Of a stretch of DNA of 64,000 nt, positions 7,089 to 15,495 are shown one piece after another. The notes under the pieces are model-generated. The model was not told where the DNA came from and made no database searches. It saw nothing but the letters and a program-made list of their open reading frames with translations. The translations under genes were made by a program, and so were the position numbers. The stretch comes from CAYWXK01 sp964462515. GTDB taxonomy: Bacteria; Planctomycetota; Phycisphaerae; Sedimentisphaerales; Anaerobacaceae. The stretch is taken from the NCBI GenBank assembly GCA_964462515.1, contig CAYWXK010000010.1:31711-95710 (forward strand), written 5' to 3'. Position 1 is the stretch's first letter. Every line of letters starts with the position of its first letter.

Positions 7089-8324
7089 TTGACTGGTAAA
7101 TCAGCTTTCTTTACAATGCCTGAAGTTCGTTTTGCCAGTTTTTTAGCTAGAATGCTGCCTATGGCCAAAAATTTTATAAAAAAGGTTGCCTCCGTCTCTT
7201 CCCTTCCCCCAGAGGACCATTCCGTGGTATCGCCAGCGCAAACACCTTTTAATGCTGAATTGCCTGAAGCCTCGTTAGAGCACCTCGAAAGGCTGAGCGA
7301 TGATACAGGGCTTTTTCAGCACGCCAGATTTATCCTGCCGGATCGCAAGGAAGGCTATTGCGCTGATGATAATGCAAGGGCTGTAATCGTAATGACCAAG
7401 TATTTCTCCCTCTACCCAAATTTTGCCCGGCAGAGACAGATTCGCCTCTTCGATACTTACCTATCTTTCATCCTGCATTCTCAAAAAAAGGATGGCTCTA
7501 TCCGGAATTTTATGGATTTCAACAGGACCTGGCGTAAAAGCGAGCCACCGGCAGATGCTTTTGGCAGGGTGTTGTGGGCGTTTGGAACGGTTATCTCAAA
7601 ACCCCCTTTGCCTTCGTATCTGCCAGTTGCACAAGAATCCTTTGATAGAGCTATTTGGCACCTGCAAAGGTGTGCCAAAGGCGCAAGGGCTGTGGCATAC
7701 TCAATACTGGGTATATCAGAGTATCTATCGCGATTCCCCGAAGCCGATGACATCAAACAGCAGCTAAAATTCGCCGCAGACCAGCTTATGGCTCAATATA
7801 AACAAAATAGCTCGCCAGACTGGCAGTGGTTTGAGCAAAAAATTACTTATGATAATGGCGTGATACCGCAGGCACTGTTTGTTGCCGCTATAACGCTTGA
7901 TAATGACAAATACCTTGAAGTTGCAAAAAAAGGGTGCGAATTTCTACTGGCAAACACCTTTAATGGAAAGCACTTTAGCTTTGTCGGCTGTCACGGCTGG
8001 TTCGAACGAGGTCGCACAAAGGCTTTATTCGACCAACAGCCTATAGAAGCTGCAAGTATGGTTTTAATGCTAAAGGCTGCTTACGATGCTACACAGGATA
8101 ATAGATTCTTGAAACTTCAAAGAAAGGCCTTCGATTGGTTCCTCGGTGAAAATGACCTGCATATCCCCCTTTACGATTCTAAAACCAAAGGATGCTCCGA
8201 TGCCCTCACGCCTGATGGTGTTAATGTCAATCAAGGTGCAGAAAGCATTCTTAGCTTCCTGCTGGCCCTACTGACTATGATCGTAAGCAAGACCACTGCT
8301 GACCCACCTACGGCGGGCAGGTAA
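7089..8324 (+). CDS. six-hairpin (alpha/alpha)6-type carbohydrate protein, GH130-neighbour family
   Basis: 411 residues. The segment SDDTGLFQHARF followed by GYCADDNARAVIV (about residues 70-100), then repeated helical hairpins, resembles the uncharacterised proteins found beside or fused to glycosyltransferases and GH130 phosphorylases in Bacteroidetes and Planctomycetes. The fold is inferred to be an (alpha/alpha)6 toroid. No signal peptide is clear. A TTG start at 7089 is listed, but ATG at 7116 or at 7152 is possible; no strong ribosome site separates them. The last residues (DPPTAGR) come from a GC-rich repeat. No partner glycosyltransferase lies nearby. Confidence 0.65.
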   Translation: MTGKSAFFTMPEVRFASFLARMLPMAKNFIKKVASVSSLPPEDHSVVSPAQTPFNAELPEASLEHLERLSDDTGLFQHARFILPDRKEGYCADDNARAVIVMTKYFSLYPNFARQRQIRLFDTYLSFILHSQKKDGSIRNFMDFNRTWRKSEPPADAFGRVLWAFGTVISKPPLPSYLPVAQESFDRAIWHLQRCAKGARAVAYSILGISEYLSRFPEADDIKQQLKFAADQLMAQYKQNSSPDWQWFEQKITYDNGVIPQALFVAAITLDNDKYLEVAKKGCEFLLANTFNGKHFSFVGCHGWFERGRTKALFDQQPIEAASMVLMLKAAYDATQDNRFLKLQRKAFDWFLGENDLHIPLYDSKTKGCSDALTPDGVNVNQGAESILSFLLALLTMIVSKTTADPPTAGR

Positions 8325-8422
8325 GAACAGGCGCCGCCTGAAGAACCGGTTTAATGCTCTGCATCTGATTCTCAGACCCACGACGCAACGTCAAACCGCG
8401 GCCACGGAGCCGTTGACCTGTT

Positions 8423-8560
8423 TTATTTTCCTTCCAGCAGCCCGGCGGTTGCATCAGCGGTCCAGGTAATATCTTTGCCTACTCCTGAGACAGTTTGACA
8501 GCTTGCCAGCCAGAAAACCGCTGCAATTAAAACAACTACTAAAAGTATTTTTCTAATCAT
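8423..8560 (-). CDS. entericidin EcnA/B-like small lipoprotein
   Basis: 45 residues read from the minus strand. A hydrophobic signal (residues 4-19) ends in a lipobox LASC with C21 as lipidated cysteine, followed by QTVSGVGKDI, the conserved start of mature entericidins. E. coli EcnA and EcnB are small envelope lipoproteins with antidote/toxin roles in stationary phase; here only one is seen and function is inferred from family. A GCGAGAAT site precedes the ATG. It lies convergent to the 7089 gene and divergent from xthA, in an otherwise empty 400-base stretch. Confidence 0.8.
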   Translation of the reverse strand: MIRKILLVVVLIAAVFWLASCQTVSGVGKDITWTADATAGLLEGK

Positions 8561-8730
8561 ATTCTCGCGTTTTCTTTTCGATAACTTGTTAGCTTCTTTT
8601 TACACCTATAAAAATACCCGTAGAAAGCTGTAAATATCTTGATAAAATTATATAGGCCCTTGACGACTACGCCTAATGTAATTTTTTACACTTAAAAATC
8701 TAATTTGACCTATAATATAATATCGGCTAA

Positions 8731-9564
8731 ATGAAGGTTGCCAGCTTTAATGTTAATTCACTTCGTGCCCGTCTGGACATAATAATTGGTTGGCTCGCAG
8801 AAAACCAGCCGGACATCCTTGCCGTTCAGGAAACCAAGGTTCAGGATAAGGACTTTCCAGCCGAGGCGTTTGACAAAACCAGCTACAAATACGTCTTAAA
8901 AGGCGAGAAAAGCTACAATGGAGTAGCAATATTCAGCAAAAGTGCGATTTCAAACGTAGAATTTGGCTTCCCGGATGAGCCAACTCGTCTCGGCGAAGGC
9001 GCAGCTCTGTCCACAGAAACAATAGGGACGCCGAGCCGTAGCCGGAAAGACCCTGCCCGGCTGATTAAAGCGGAAATTAACGGCATTGTGGTTGTTAACA
9101 CCTATATCCCGCAGGGCTACCTGCCTGAGTCTGTGAAATTCACTTATAAGCTACACTGGTTCAATCGGCTGCGTAAGTACTTTGAAAATAATTTCTCGCC
9201 TGATGACCCGATTGTCTGGGTTGGTGACTTCAATATTGCTCCTCTTCCAATAGATGTCTATGACCCGCAGGGTTTGTTGGGGCACGTCTGTTACCATCCG
9301 GATGTGCACAAAGCGCTGAATGAGGTTATGGAGTGGGGATTTGTAGATGTATTTAGAATCCACTGCCGCGAGGCAGGCCAATATACATACTGGGATTACA
9401 GACCAATAAACGCCTTCAAGCGCAACCTCGGCTGGCGATTAGACCACATTTTGGCGACAAAACCGCTTGCAAAAAAGAGCACCGCCTCTTACATCGATAA
9501 AAAGCCCCGCCTCGCAGACCGCCCCAGCGACCATACACCAATCGTTGCTGAGTTTGCCTGGTAG
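8731..9564 (+). CDS. xthA: exodeoxyribonuclease III (AP endonuclease)
   Basis: 277 residues, usual length. Family motifs: MKVASFNVNSLRARL at the start, QETKVQD (catalytic Glu near residue 37), GDFNIAP near residue 164, RLDHILAT near residue 240 and the terminal SDHTPIV catalytic His. It cleaves DNA at abasic sites and degrades 3' ends in repair. No ribosome site precedes the ATG. Two overlapping TATAAT boxes (8711-8721) end about 9 bases before it, so the transcript may be nearly leaderless. A diverged second copy of its last codons lies beyond the following toxin-antitoxin pair. Confidence 0.95.
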   Translation: MKVASFNVNSLRARLDIIIGWLAENQPDILAVQETKVQDKDFPAEAFDKTSYKYVLKGEKSYNGVAIFSKSAISNVEFGFPDEPTRLGEGAALSTETIGTPSRSRKDPARLIKAEINGIVVVNTYIPQGYLPESVKFTYKLHWFNRLRKYFENNFSPDDPIVWVGDFNIAPLPIDVYDPQGLLGHVCYHPDVHKALNEVMEWGFVDVFRIHCREAGQYTYWDYRPINAFKRNLGWRLDHILATKPLAKKSTASYIDKKPRLADRPSDHTPIVAEFAW

Positions 9565-9628
9565 TAAGTGGCCTGCAAAAACAATTTTTATAAACTTTAT
9601 AAATTTTACAAATATTTAAATTTTTTTC

Positions 9629-9664
9629 TTGAAATCAGGTTTGTAATATGCGATACTATACAAA
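9629..9664 (+). promoter_or_regulatory. promoter and candidate operator of the toxin-antitoxin operon
   Basis: TTGAAA at 9629-9634 and GATACT at 9652-9657 are separated by 17 bases. An inverted repeat TTTGTA (9640-9645) / TACAAA (9659-9664) spans the -10 region, suitable for autorepression by a Phd/YefM antitoxin. The link to the antitoxin is inferred. Confidence 0.5.
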
Positions 9665-9679
9665 GAAAGGAATATTTCT

Positions 9680-9925
9680 ATGACCAAAGTGAGTATGACA
9701 AAGGCAAGACAGGATTTCACCAATATAGCGAACCGCGTAATGTTCGGTGATGAGCGGATATGCATACAAAAGAACAATAAAGCCGCCTTTGCTCTTGTCT
9801 CTGTTGAGGACGTAGAGATACTTGAGGCATTGGAAGACCAAATTGACGTTCAGGCAGCCAAAGCAGCCCTTAAAAAAGGCAGATTTATCAACCTCGAAGT
9901 CCTGGCAAAGCAATTGGGGGTATAG
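9680..9925 (+). CDS. Phd/YefM-family antitoxin
   Basis: 81 residues. The N-terminal MTKARQDFTNIANRV matches the DNA-binding half of Phd/YefM antitoxins, followed by the IQKNNKAAFALVSVED strand typical of the family; the C-terminal part would wrap the toxin. It should neutralise the RelE-type toxin encoded 6 bases downstream and repress the shared promoter. An AAGGAATATT site precedes an upstream in-frame start, so translation may begin slightly upstream of, or at, this ATG. The pair lies immediately 3' of xthA and is followed by an xthA tail fragment, which marks it as an insertion. Confidence 0.88.
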   Translation: MTKVSMTKARQDFTNIANRVMFGDERICIQKNNKAAFALVSVEDVEILEALEDQIDVQAAKAALKKGRFINLEVLAKQLGV

Positions 9926-9931
9926 TCAGGG

Positions 9932-10198
9932 ATGTATCAGGTTAAAGTGGCAGAGGAAGCCGCCAGGTTTATCCGCAAACAGGATAAACGCCTACAACGC
10001 CAGATTATTAACCATATCAGGGAACTTGCCCAAAATCCACGCCCGCAGGGCTGCAAAAAATTACAGGGCTATAAAGAATTATACCGCATACCTTCGGGAA
10101 ATTACCGGATTGTCTATACCATCAAGGAAAAAACTCTTCTTGTTTTTGTCGTCCGGGTAGCTCACCGCAAAGAAATCTACCGCCGCTTAAGAGGATAA
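9932..10198 (+). CDS. RelE/ParE-superfamily toxin
   Basis: 88 residues, usual size. The motifs ARFIRKQDKRLQRQI, LKxLQGYKELYRIPSGNYRIVY and VVRVAHRKEIYRR are the RelE/ParE fold with the C-terminal basic residues used by RelE-type mRNA interferases. It starts 6 bases after the antitoxin stop, so the two form a bicistronic unit. Translation inhibition by ribosome-dependent mRNA cleavage is the RelE role; ParE-type gyrase poisoning cannot be excluded from sequence, though the HRKEIYRR end favours RelE. Confidence 0.88.
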   Translation: MYQVKVAEEAARFIRKQDKRLQRQIINHIRELAQNPRPQGCKKLQGYKELYRIPSGNYRIVYTIKEKTLLVFVVRVAHRKEIYRRLRG

Positions 10199-10201
10199 TC
10201 A

Positions 10202-10265
10202 CCATTATACATTGACGATACCCAGCGACCACACGCCAATCATCGCCGACTTTGATTGGCAGTGA
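10202..10265 (+). pseudogene. duplicated 3' fragment of xthA
   Basis: Reads PSDHTPIIADFDW, Gln, stop at 10221-10265, against PSDHTPIVAEFAW at the end of intact xthA; by eye nearly 80% identical at DNA level. A further match (TACAT.GA) extends to about 10209, with a short deletion between. The toxin-antitoxin pair therefore sits between the xthA gene and a second xthA terminus. Confidence 0.75.
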
Positions 10266-10494
10266 ACCTGTCGGTCCTTGTTTTTCCCGAAAGCCTGAAC
10301 GACAAATCCTAAGGTCGTTTTGAAGTTATCCATAATTGGGCCATTACAAATAGGCCCTCGCCTCTCAATTTGTGGGAAGAAACCTTATCTTTAGAGAAAA
10401 TAGCCTGGAGGAACGTCGGACATCTTCTTGGTTTTTGCCTGGTAATTTGGTATATTGTTATTTAAGAATAACTTTTTGCAGGAACACAAAAATA

Positions 10495-13400
10495 ATGTGT
10501 GAAACCAAGCTGAAAGCCTATCTATCGATATTGCTGTTTCTGTCGGTAATCGAGTCTATATTTCCGGGACAAACTCTTTGTGTAAATGTTTATGGAACAA
10601 GTAATTACAGCACAATTTGGGACTCTACTTGTGCGGGCGTTAAGTTCGACACCGTTACCATTTGGATCCCGGAGATGAATGAGCCATCCATAGGATTTAA
10701 GGACAAGGCCATATATGGGGATGCAAAAGTCGCCACCAAAGATAGGCAAGAGTACGCACCCGAACAGATAATCTTTAGACTTGCCGGTCCTGACAGTCAG
10801 CGCAGCATAAATCCTCTAAAGGCTCAACAGCTTCTGCAACGGATTGCGCTAAAGCATGGATTAATTCAAACTGTCCCAGTTTTTGCAAAGGTTATGGGGG
10901 AACCATTGAGGCATATTTATCTGGCGCATCTGCCAGCCGGCGTCTCGCCTGTCGAGGTTTGCAAACAACTACAGTCTGACCCAGCTATCAAATGGGTAGA
11001 ACCTAATTATTATTACCGATGTCAGTTGACCCCCGATGATACTTATTACAGTTCCACGGGCAGTTGGGGACAGGGATACAGGGATATGTGGGGGCTGCAC
11101 GCTATCAATCCGGAAAACGCCTGGGACCAAAGCCAGGGTGACAATATAATCGTGGCAGTAATCGATACCGGTATTGACTACAACCATGAGGATTTGTATC
11201 GGGACATGAACAGCAACGGTTACCTGGATTCCGGCGAACAGTACAATGTGTGGATTAACGCAGGCGAGGACTTGAACGGAAACGGCGTTGTTGACCCTAA
11301 TGACTTCAATGGTAAAGATGATGACGGCAACGGCTTTATTGATGACATCCGCGGCTGGAACTTCATCGCCAACAGCAGCAACCCTACGGACGACCACGGG
11401 CATGGCACACATTGTGCTGGAATCATCGCGGCCGTTGGCAACAACAGCATGGGAATCCTTGGCGTAGCACCGCTTGCCCGCATAATGGTTATCAAATCGC
11501 TCAACAAAAATGGTGAAGGAACAGCTACTCAACTGGCAAATGGCATTATGTACGCTGTGAACAACGGTGCCCACGTGTTGAGCAATTCCTGGGGTGGCGG
11601 GGGCGCCAGCCAGTTAATCACGGAAGCTATTGACCATGCCAGAAATCAAAATCGCGTGGTGGTGGTTGCGGCCGGCAACGACGGTCTTAATGCAGCATTA
11701 TGGTCGCCGGCGAACATTCGCGGTGTCCTGACGGTCGCGGCATTAGAACCATCTCTAAAGCGGGCGTCTTTCTCAAACTTTGGCTCGGTGATTGACTTCA
11801 TCGCCCCAGGCGTCGATGTGCTCTCTCTGCGTGCAGCCGGGACCGATATGTATGGCGACGGTAAGCATTTTGTTCCCGCAGGTGACCCCAGTGCAAAGTA
11901 TTATCGTGCCAGCGGCACTTCAATGGCGTGCCCTTTTGCTGCAGGTGTGTCGGCGCTTCTTCTGGGACAGAACCCGTCCTTAACTGAAACAGCTGTTCGA
12001 CGAGCATTGGCAGCATCGGCAGGACCGGTTGGGGTCACCGACGTTTACGTGGGCACAGGATTAGTGGACGCCGAAGTCGCACTCGATATTGCAGAACAGG
12101 TCTCTGACGTTAATGCCGCCATTGTCCAGCCACAAGATGACCTTGAATCGCTTGCAACAAACAAAGTCCTGGACATTCTGGGCACAGCCGATGGAGATTC
12201 CTATCTGCTTGAGTCTGGAGAAGGGTATTATCCGAATATCTGGACCACCATCAGCACAGGAACATCTGTAACGAATGGCCTGTTAGGAAACCTTGACCTC
12301 TCGGACAAGCGAGGTCCTTACCACATTCGGCTCACGGTCAGCGATGGAACACAAACGGCGATTGAGCATACTGTGTTTTGGGCGGAGCCGGACTTGCACC
12401 CGGGTTGGCCTGTCCGATTGGGAGGAAGTGTTTTTCGTTTTGGCGGTTTTATCCTTGGGACGTCCCTCAATGCAACCCCTGCTGATGCCGACAGTGATGG
12501 GAGTGATGAGATTTTTCTGTGTAGTATCGGCCGGACATTTGGCTTGAGAGGAGATGGGACGATACTGCCCGGCTGGCCGAGCACGCAAGTCAAAGAACCT
12601 GCATACGCCAGCAACGCTGCTTTCCCCGGCCCATCGGTGGCGGACGTGGACAATGATGGGGATACGGAGATTCTCTGGACACTGCGGGACTACTGGCCTG
12701 ATTACTATGGCAGCCCTTCGACAGTGTGGTGCTTCAACGGCAAAAATCTGGATGGGTCCAATATGAGCAGCTTTCCTCAACAGGCGATTGAGGAGCCCTC
12801 GAATGCATTTAATATGCCTTTTGTTCTGGCCGACCTGGATGGGAACGGAACGCTGGAAGCGATCGCTGCTCATACCAAGGGCAACAATTTTAATTATTAT
12901 CGCATTTCAGCTTTTGCCCACTCGGGCAGCAGACTGTTCACGCACGATTTTCCTGACAGCAATGAGAGTATATACTCGCTTTCTTTCGGTGACATAGATG
13001 CTGACGGACAAAAGGATATCGTGGCGGTCTCAAAAGTCGGCTACGAAAGCATTCGGCTTCACCTATTGGATAAAAATGGCAGTGAGCAGCCCGGTTATCC
13101 TATTGCCCTTCGTAACCTGAATAATGAAGATATTTCAGCTCCGCCGTTTTTGGCGGACCTGGATGCTGACGGTGATATGGAGGTTATTGTCGGCACTACC
13201 GGAAGTCAAAGCTACATCCTGTGCTACCACCATGATGGGAGATTACTTGCAGGGTTCCCCGCTCCTATTGGTAACTACGACACTCAGATATTTAACTACT
13301 GCTTAGGTGACATCAACGGAGACGACCAGCGGGAGATTATTGTTCTGGCCAACTATAGGCTGATAAGTGGTACATACCGTGTGTACGTAATACGGTTGAA

Positions 13401-13962
13401 TGGAACGGTCTTGCCGGGTTTTCCTTTTGATGTTCAAGAATGGCCTACAGGCACCCCAGCCGTGGTGGATGTGGACAACGATGGGAGACAGGATGTCTGC
13501 TTCACGACATTCAGCGGTTCGGTCTATGCCTGTTCCGGCGATGGGCAGCTTGTCCCGCATTTTCCTAAGAAGATGAGTTTTGCATCTACATCGGGCGTCA
13601 GTGTCGGAGATGTCGATGGCGATGGTTTGTTCGAGCTGATAACGGCTAATATGATAGGCCACGTCTATGTTTGGGATTTGCCTACGCCTGCCGAACCAAG
13701 GAACACCGATTGGCCGATGCGCCACGTGAACTCCCGGAATACGAACGTGTTTGGAGACCGCGTACTCACCCGCAACAATTGCGATTTGAACAGCGATGGC
13801 ACTGTTGATTTCGCCGACTACGCTATTCTCACTGACCAGTGGCTTCGGCCACCTGCCTTTCCTTCTGCTGATATTGCACCGTTACCTGCCGGTGATGGGG
13901 TGGTTAATTGGCTCGACCTCGCTGAAATAGCTGAACATTGGCTCGAAGATACTACGCCTTAA
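10495..13962 (+). CDS. secreted subtilisin-like (S8) protease with VCBS/FG-GAP and dockerin-like repeats
   Basis: About 1155 residues from the ATG at 10495, chosen because an AGGA site and a signal peptide (hydrophobic residues 8-27) follow there; the frame is open further upstream. A propeptide (about 85-180) precedes the S8 domain with catalytic Asp ~223 (VIDTGIDYNHED), His ~303 (HGHGTHCAG) and Ser ~476 (SGTSMACPFAAG), and a DxDxN-rich calcium segment between Asp and His. Then come about eight VCBS/FG-GAP calcium-loop repeats (such as VADVDNDGD, LADLDADGD, VGDVDGDGL), probably a beta propeller. The end has two dockerin-like loops (DLNSDGTVDFADYAI and a GDGVVNWLDLAEIAEHWL loop). Extracellular proteolysis is inferred. 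Confidence 0.9.
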   Translation: MCETKLKAYLSILLFLSVIESIFPGQTLCVNVYGTSNYSTIWDSTCAGVKFDTVTIWIPEMNEPSIGFKDKAIYGDAKVATKDRQEYAPEQIIFRLAGPDSQRSINPLKAQQLLQRIALKHGLIQTVPVFAKVMGEPLRHIYLAHLPAGVSPVEVCKQLQSDPAIKWVEPNYYYRCQLTPDDTYYSSTGSWGQGYRDMWGLHAINPENAWDQSQGDNIIVAVIDTGIDYNHEDLYRDMNSNGYLDSGEQYNVWINAGEDLNGNGVVDPNDFNGKDDDGNGFIDDIRGWNFIANSSNPTDDHGHGTHCAGIIAAVGNNSMGILGVAPLARIMVIKSLNKNGEGTATQLANGIMYAVNNGAHVLSNSWGGGGASQLITEAIDHARNQNRVVVVAAGNDGLNAALWSPANIRGVLTVAALEPSLKRASFSNFGSVIDFIAPGVDVLSLRAAGTDMYGDGKHFVPAGDPSAKYYRASGTSMACPFAAGVSALLLGQNPSLTETAVRRALAASAGPVGVTDVYVGTGLVDAEVALDIAEQVSDVNAAIVQPQDDLESLATNKVLDILGTADGDSYLLESGEGYYPNIWTTISTGTSVTNGLLGNLDLSDKRGPYHIRLTVSDGTQTAIEHTVFWAEPDLHPGWPVRLGGSVFRFGGFILGTSLNATPADADSDGSDEIFLCSIGRTFGLRGDGTILPGWPSTQVKEPAYASNAAFPGPSVADVDNDGDTEILWTLRDYWPDYYGSPSTVWCFNGKNLDGSNMSSFPQQAIEEPSNAFNMPFVLADLDGNGTLEAIAAHTKGNNFNYYRISAFAHSGSRLFTHDFPDSNESIYSLSFGDIDADGQKDIVAVSKVGYESIRLHLLDKNGSEQPGYPIALRNLNNEDISAPPFLADLDADGDMEVIVGTTGSQSYILCYHHDGRLLAGFPAPIGNYDTQIFNYCLGDINGDDQREIIVLANYRLISGTYRVYVIRLNGTVLPGFPFDVQEWPTGTPAVVDVDNDGRQDVCFTTFSGSVYACSGDGQLVPHFPKKMSFASTSGVSVGDVDGDGLFELITANMIGHVYVWDLPTPAEPRNTDWPMRHVNSRNTNVFGDRVLTRNNCDLNSDGTVDFADYAILTDQWLRPPAFPSADIAPLPAGDGVVNWLDLAEIAEHWLEDTTP

Positions 13963-13988
13963 GCTCATCCCCGTCAATAGTTTTAATT

Positions 13989-14141
13989 TCAAGAAGCGGA
14001 TTGTGAAGATAAAACTTGACTGACATCTGGTTTCATAACCGGCGCTTTGGCAAAGGCCTGTTCATAGATAAGGATGGCGATGTTTATTACGGCGAGGACG
14101 ATGAAGCCGGCCAGGCCGGAAACGCCGACAAGAAATAATCG
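13989..14141 (-). pseudogene. 3' fragment of a second CPBP protease gene
   Basis: Minus strand encodes LVGVSGLAGFIVLAVINIA and further residues to a TGA at 13989, closely matching the last 45 residues of the intact CPBP gene (LVGVSGLAGFIVLAVVNIC). The DUF4143 ATPase gene lies between this tail and the intact gene. The fragment's 5' border coincides with an imperfect copy of the GGTGGGCT palindrome (14141-14158). Confidence 0.75.
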
Positions 14142-14191
14142 GCTGGCTGAAGCCCACCCAACATTACCTATCGAGAAATATGTTTCGGAAG

Positions 14192-15364
14192 CTATTTGTG
14201 ACTTTGGAAGATTGACGTGATATTTCTCCAGCTTAGGATGGTGGCGGATGTGCGTTTTTGGATTTCATCGCCTCCATAAACCACGAACGCATTTTTGCCG
14301 GTTTCGCCGGCCAATTTGTCCCAGTACCTTATCCCTGTAAAAAAATCTTCGGAGATTGTCTTGCCGGCTTTTATCTCGACACGCAGAACTGAATCGCCTG
14401 CTTCCATTACGCAATCGATTTCATTGCCTTTTCTATCCCGCCAGTAGAAACAATTTGGCTCCATTCCTTTATTGAATCTGTCTTTTATGATTTCTGAAAG
14501 AACAAGGGATTCAAACAAACCACCCTTGAGGTAATGCGTGTCGAGCTGAGCGACAGTCTGGATACCCAACAGCGAACAGGCCAGCCCCGTGTCGTAGAAA
14601 TACAGCTTCGGCATCTTAATCAGCCGCTTGTTCAGGTTTCTGTAATACGGGCGAATTAAAAAGACAAGGTAAGTCGCTTCCAGTATAGAAAGCCATGACT
14701 TGGCGGTGTTGTGCGTAATTCCACAGTCGTTGCCAAGCGACGATAAGTTAAGGCACTGCCCGGTTCTGCCGGCGCACATCTTCACGAACTTCTGAAAGGC
14801 GTGCAAATCCGATATGTTTTTAATCAGTCGCACGTCCCTTTCCACGTATGTCTGGATGTAATTGGGATACCAGTCAGCGGGCTCGATTTTTTTGTCATAT
14901 ATCCGCGGATACAATCCCGTGAAAAGATACTTTTCGGGACTATTAAGGGAGTATTTTGTATTTTTTAATTCTTCAATGCTCAAAGGAAGCAATCTCAAAA
15001 TGGCGACACGTCCGGCGAGAGTCTGTGAGAGGTTCTCCTGAAGCAGGATATTCTGTGAGCCGGTTAGAATAAACCGGCCTGTCTTGTTTTTGCTGTCAAC
15101 GGCTGTTTGAATATAAGAAAAGAGATGTGGAACTCTTTGGACCTCATCAATTACCACACCTTTGTTGTGGCTGGCTAAAAATCCTCGCGGGTCGTTTATG
15201 GCAAATTCTCTTGTGTCCGGGTCCTCAAGCGACACGTAATCCATATCGGCAAAAACGTTTCTGACCAGAGTTGTCTTGCCTGACTGCCGAGGGCCTATTA
15301 CCGAAACGACCGGTAGCTTCGACGCCAGCTTCTTTAGTTTTTCTGCCATTATTCTCTTTATCAT
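14192..15364 (-). CDS. AAA+ ATPase with DUF4143 C-terminal domain
   Basis: 390 residues. Walker A GPRQSGKTTL near residue 24, Walker B GVVIDEVQRVP near residue 70 and sensor LTGSQN near residue 100 belong to the AAA_14 domain. The C-terminal half carries the DUF4143 nuclease-like core, with GLFESLVLSEI followed by FYWRDRKGNEIDCVM and VEIKAGK (a PD-(D/E)xK-like E-x-D...ExK arrangement). Such genes are widespread, frequently transferred single genes of unknown biological role. It lies between an intact CPBP gene and a second CPBP 3' end, so it is probably an insertion. Confidence 0.9.
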   Translation of the reverse strand: MIKRIMAEKLKKLASKLPVVSVIGPRQSGKTTLVRNVFADMDYVSLEDPDTREFAINDPRGFLASHNKGVVIDEVQRVPHLFSYIQTAVDSKNKTGRFILTGSQNILLQENLSQTLAGRVAILRLLPLSIEELKNTKYSLNSPEKYLFTGLYPRIYDKKIEPADWYPNYIQTYVERDVRLIKNISDLHAFQKFVKMCAGRTGQCLNLSSLGNDCGITHNTAKSWLSILEATYLVFLIRPYYRNLNKRLIKMPKLYFYDTGLACSLLGIQTVAQLDTHYLKGGLFESLVLSEIIKDRFNKGMEPNCFYWRDRKGNEIDCVMEAGDSVLRVEIKAGKTISEDFFTGIRYWDKLAGETGKNAFVVYGGDEIQKRTSATILSWRNITSIFQSHK

Positions 15365-15495
15365 AGTAGAACCTTATAGGATATATCGGACAAATTGTCA
15401 ATCCGATTTACAATTTGTCCTCTAAACCGCCTTTTTTGTAAAAAAATAGAGTTTTTGTCCGAATTCTTTCGCCTTCGCGATTCAAAAATCTGCGA

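Noticed and set aside
10969..11574. Minus-strand 201-codon frame inside the subtilase gene
   Set aside because: It is antisense to the catalytic domain and has no motif or ribosome site.
14192..15364. Transposon ATPase (IstB/TnsC type)
   Set aside because: The C-terminal half matches DUF4143, and no transposase or terminal repeat accompanies it.
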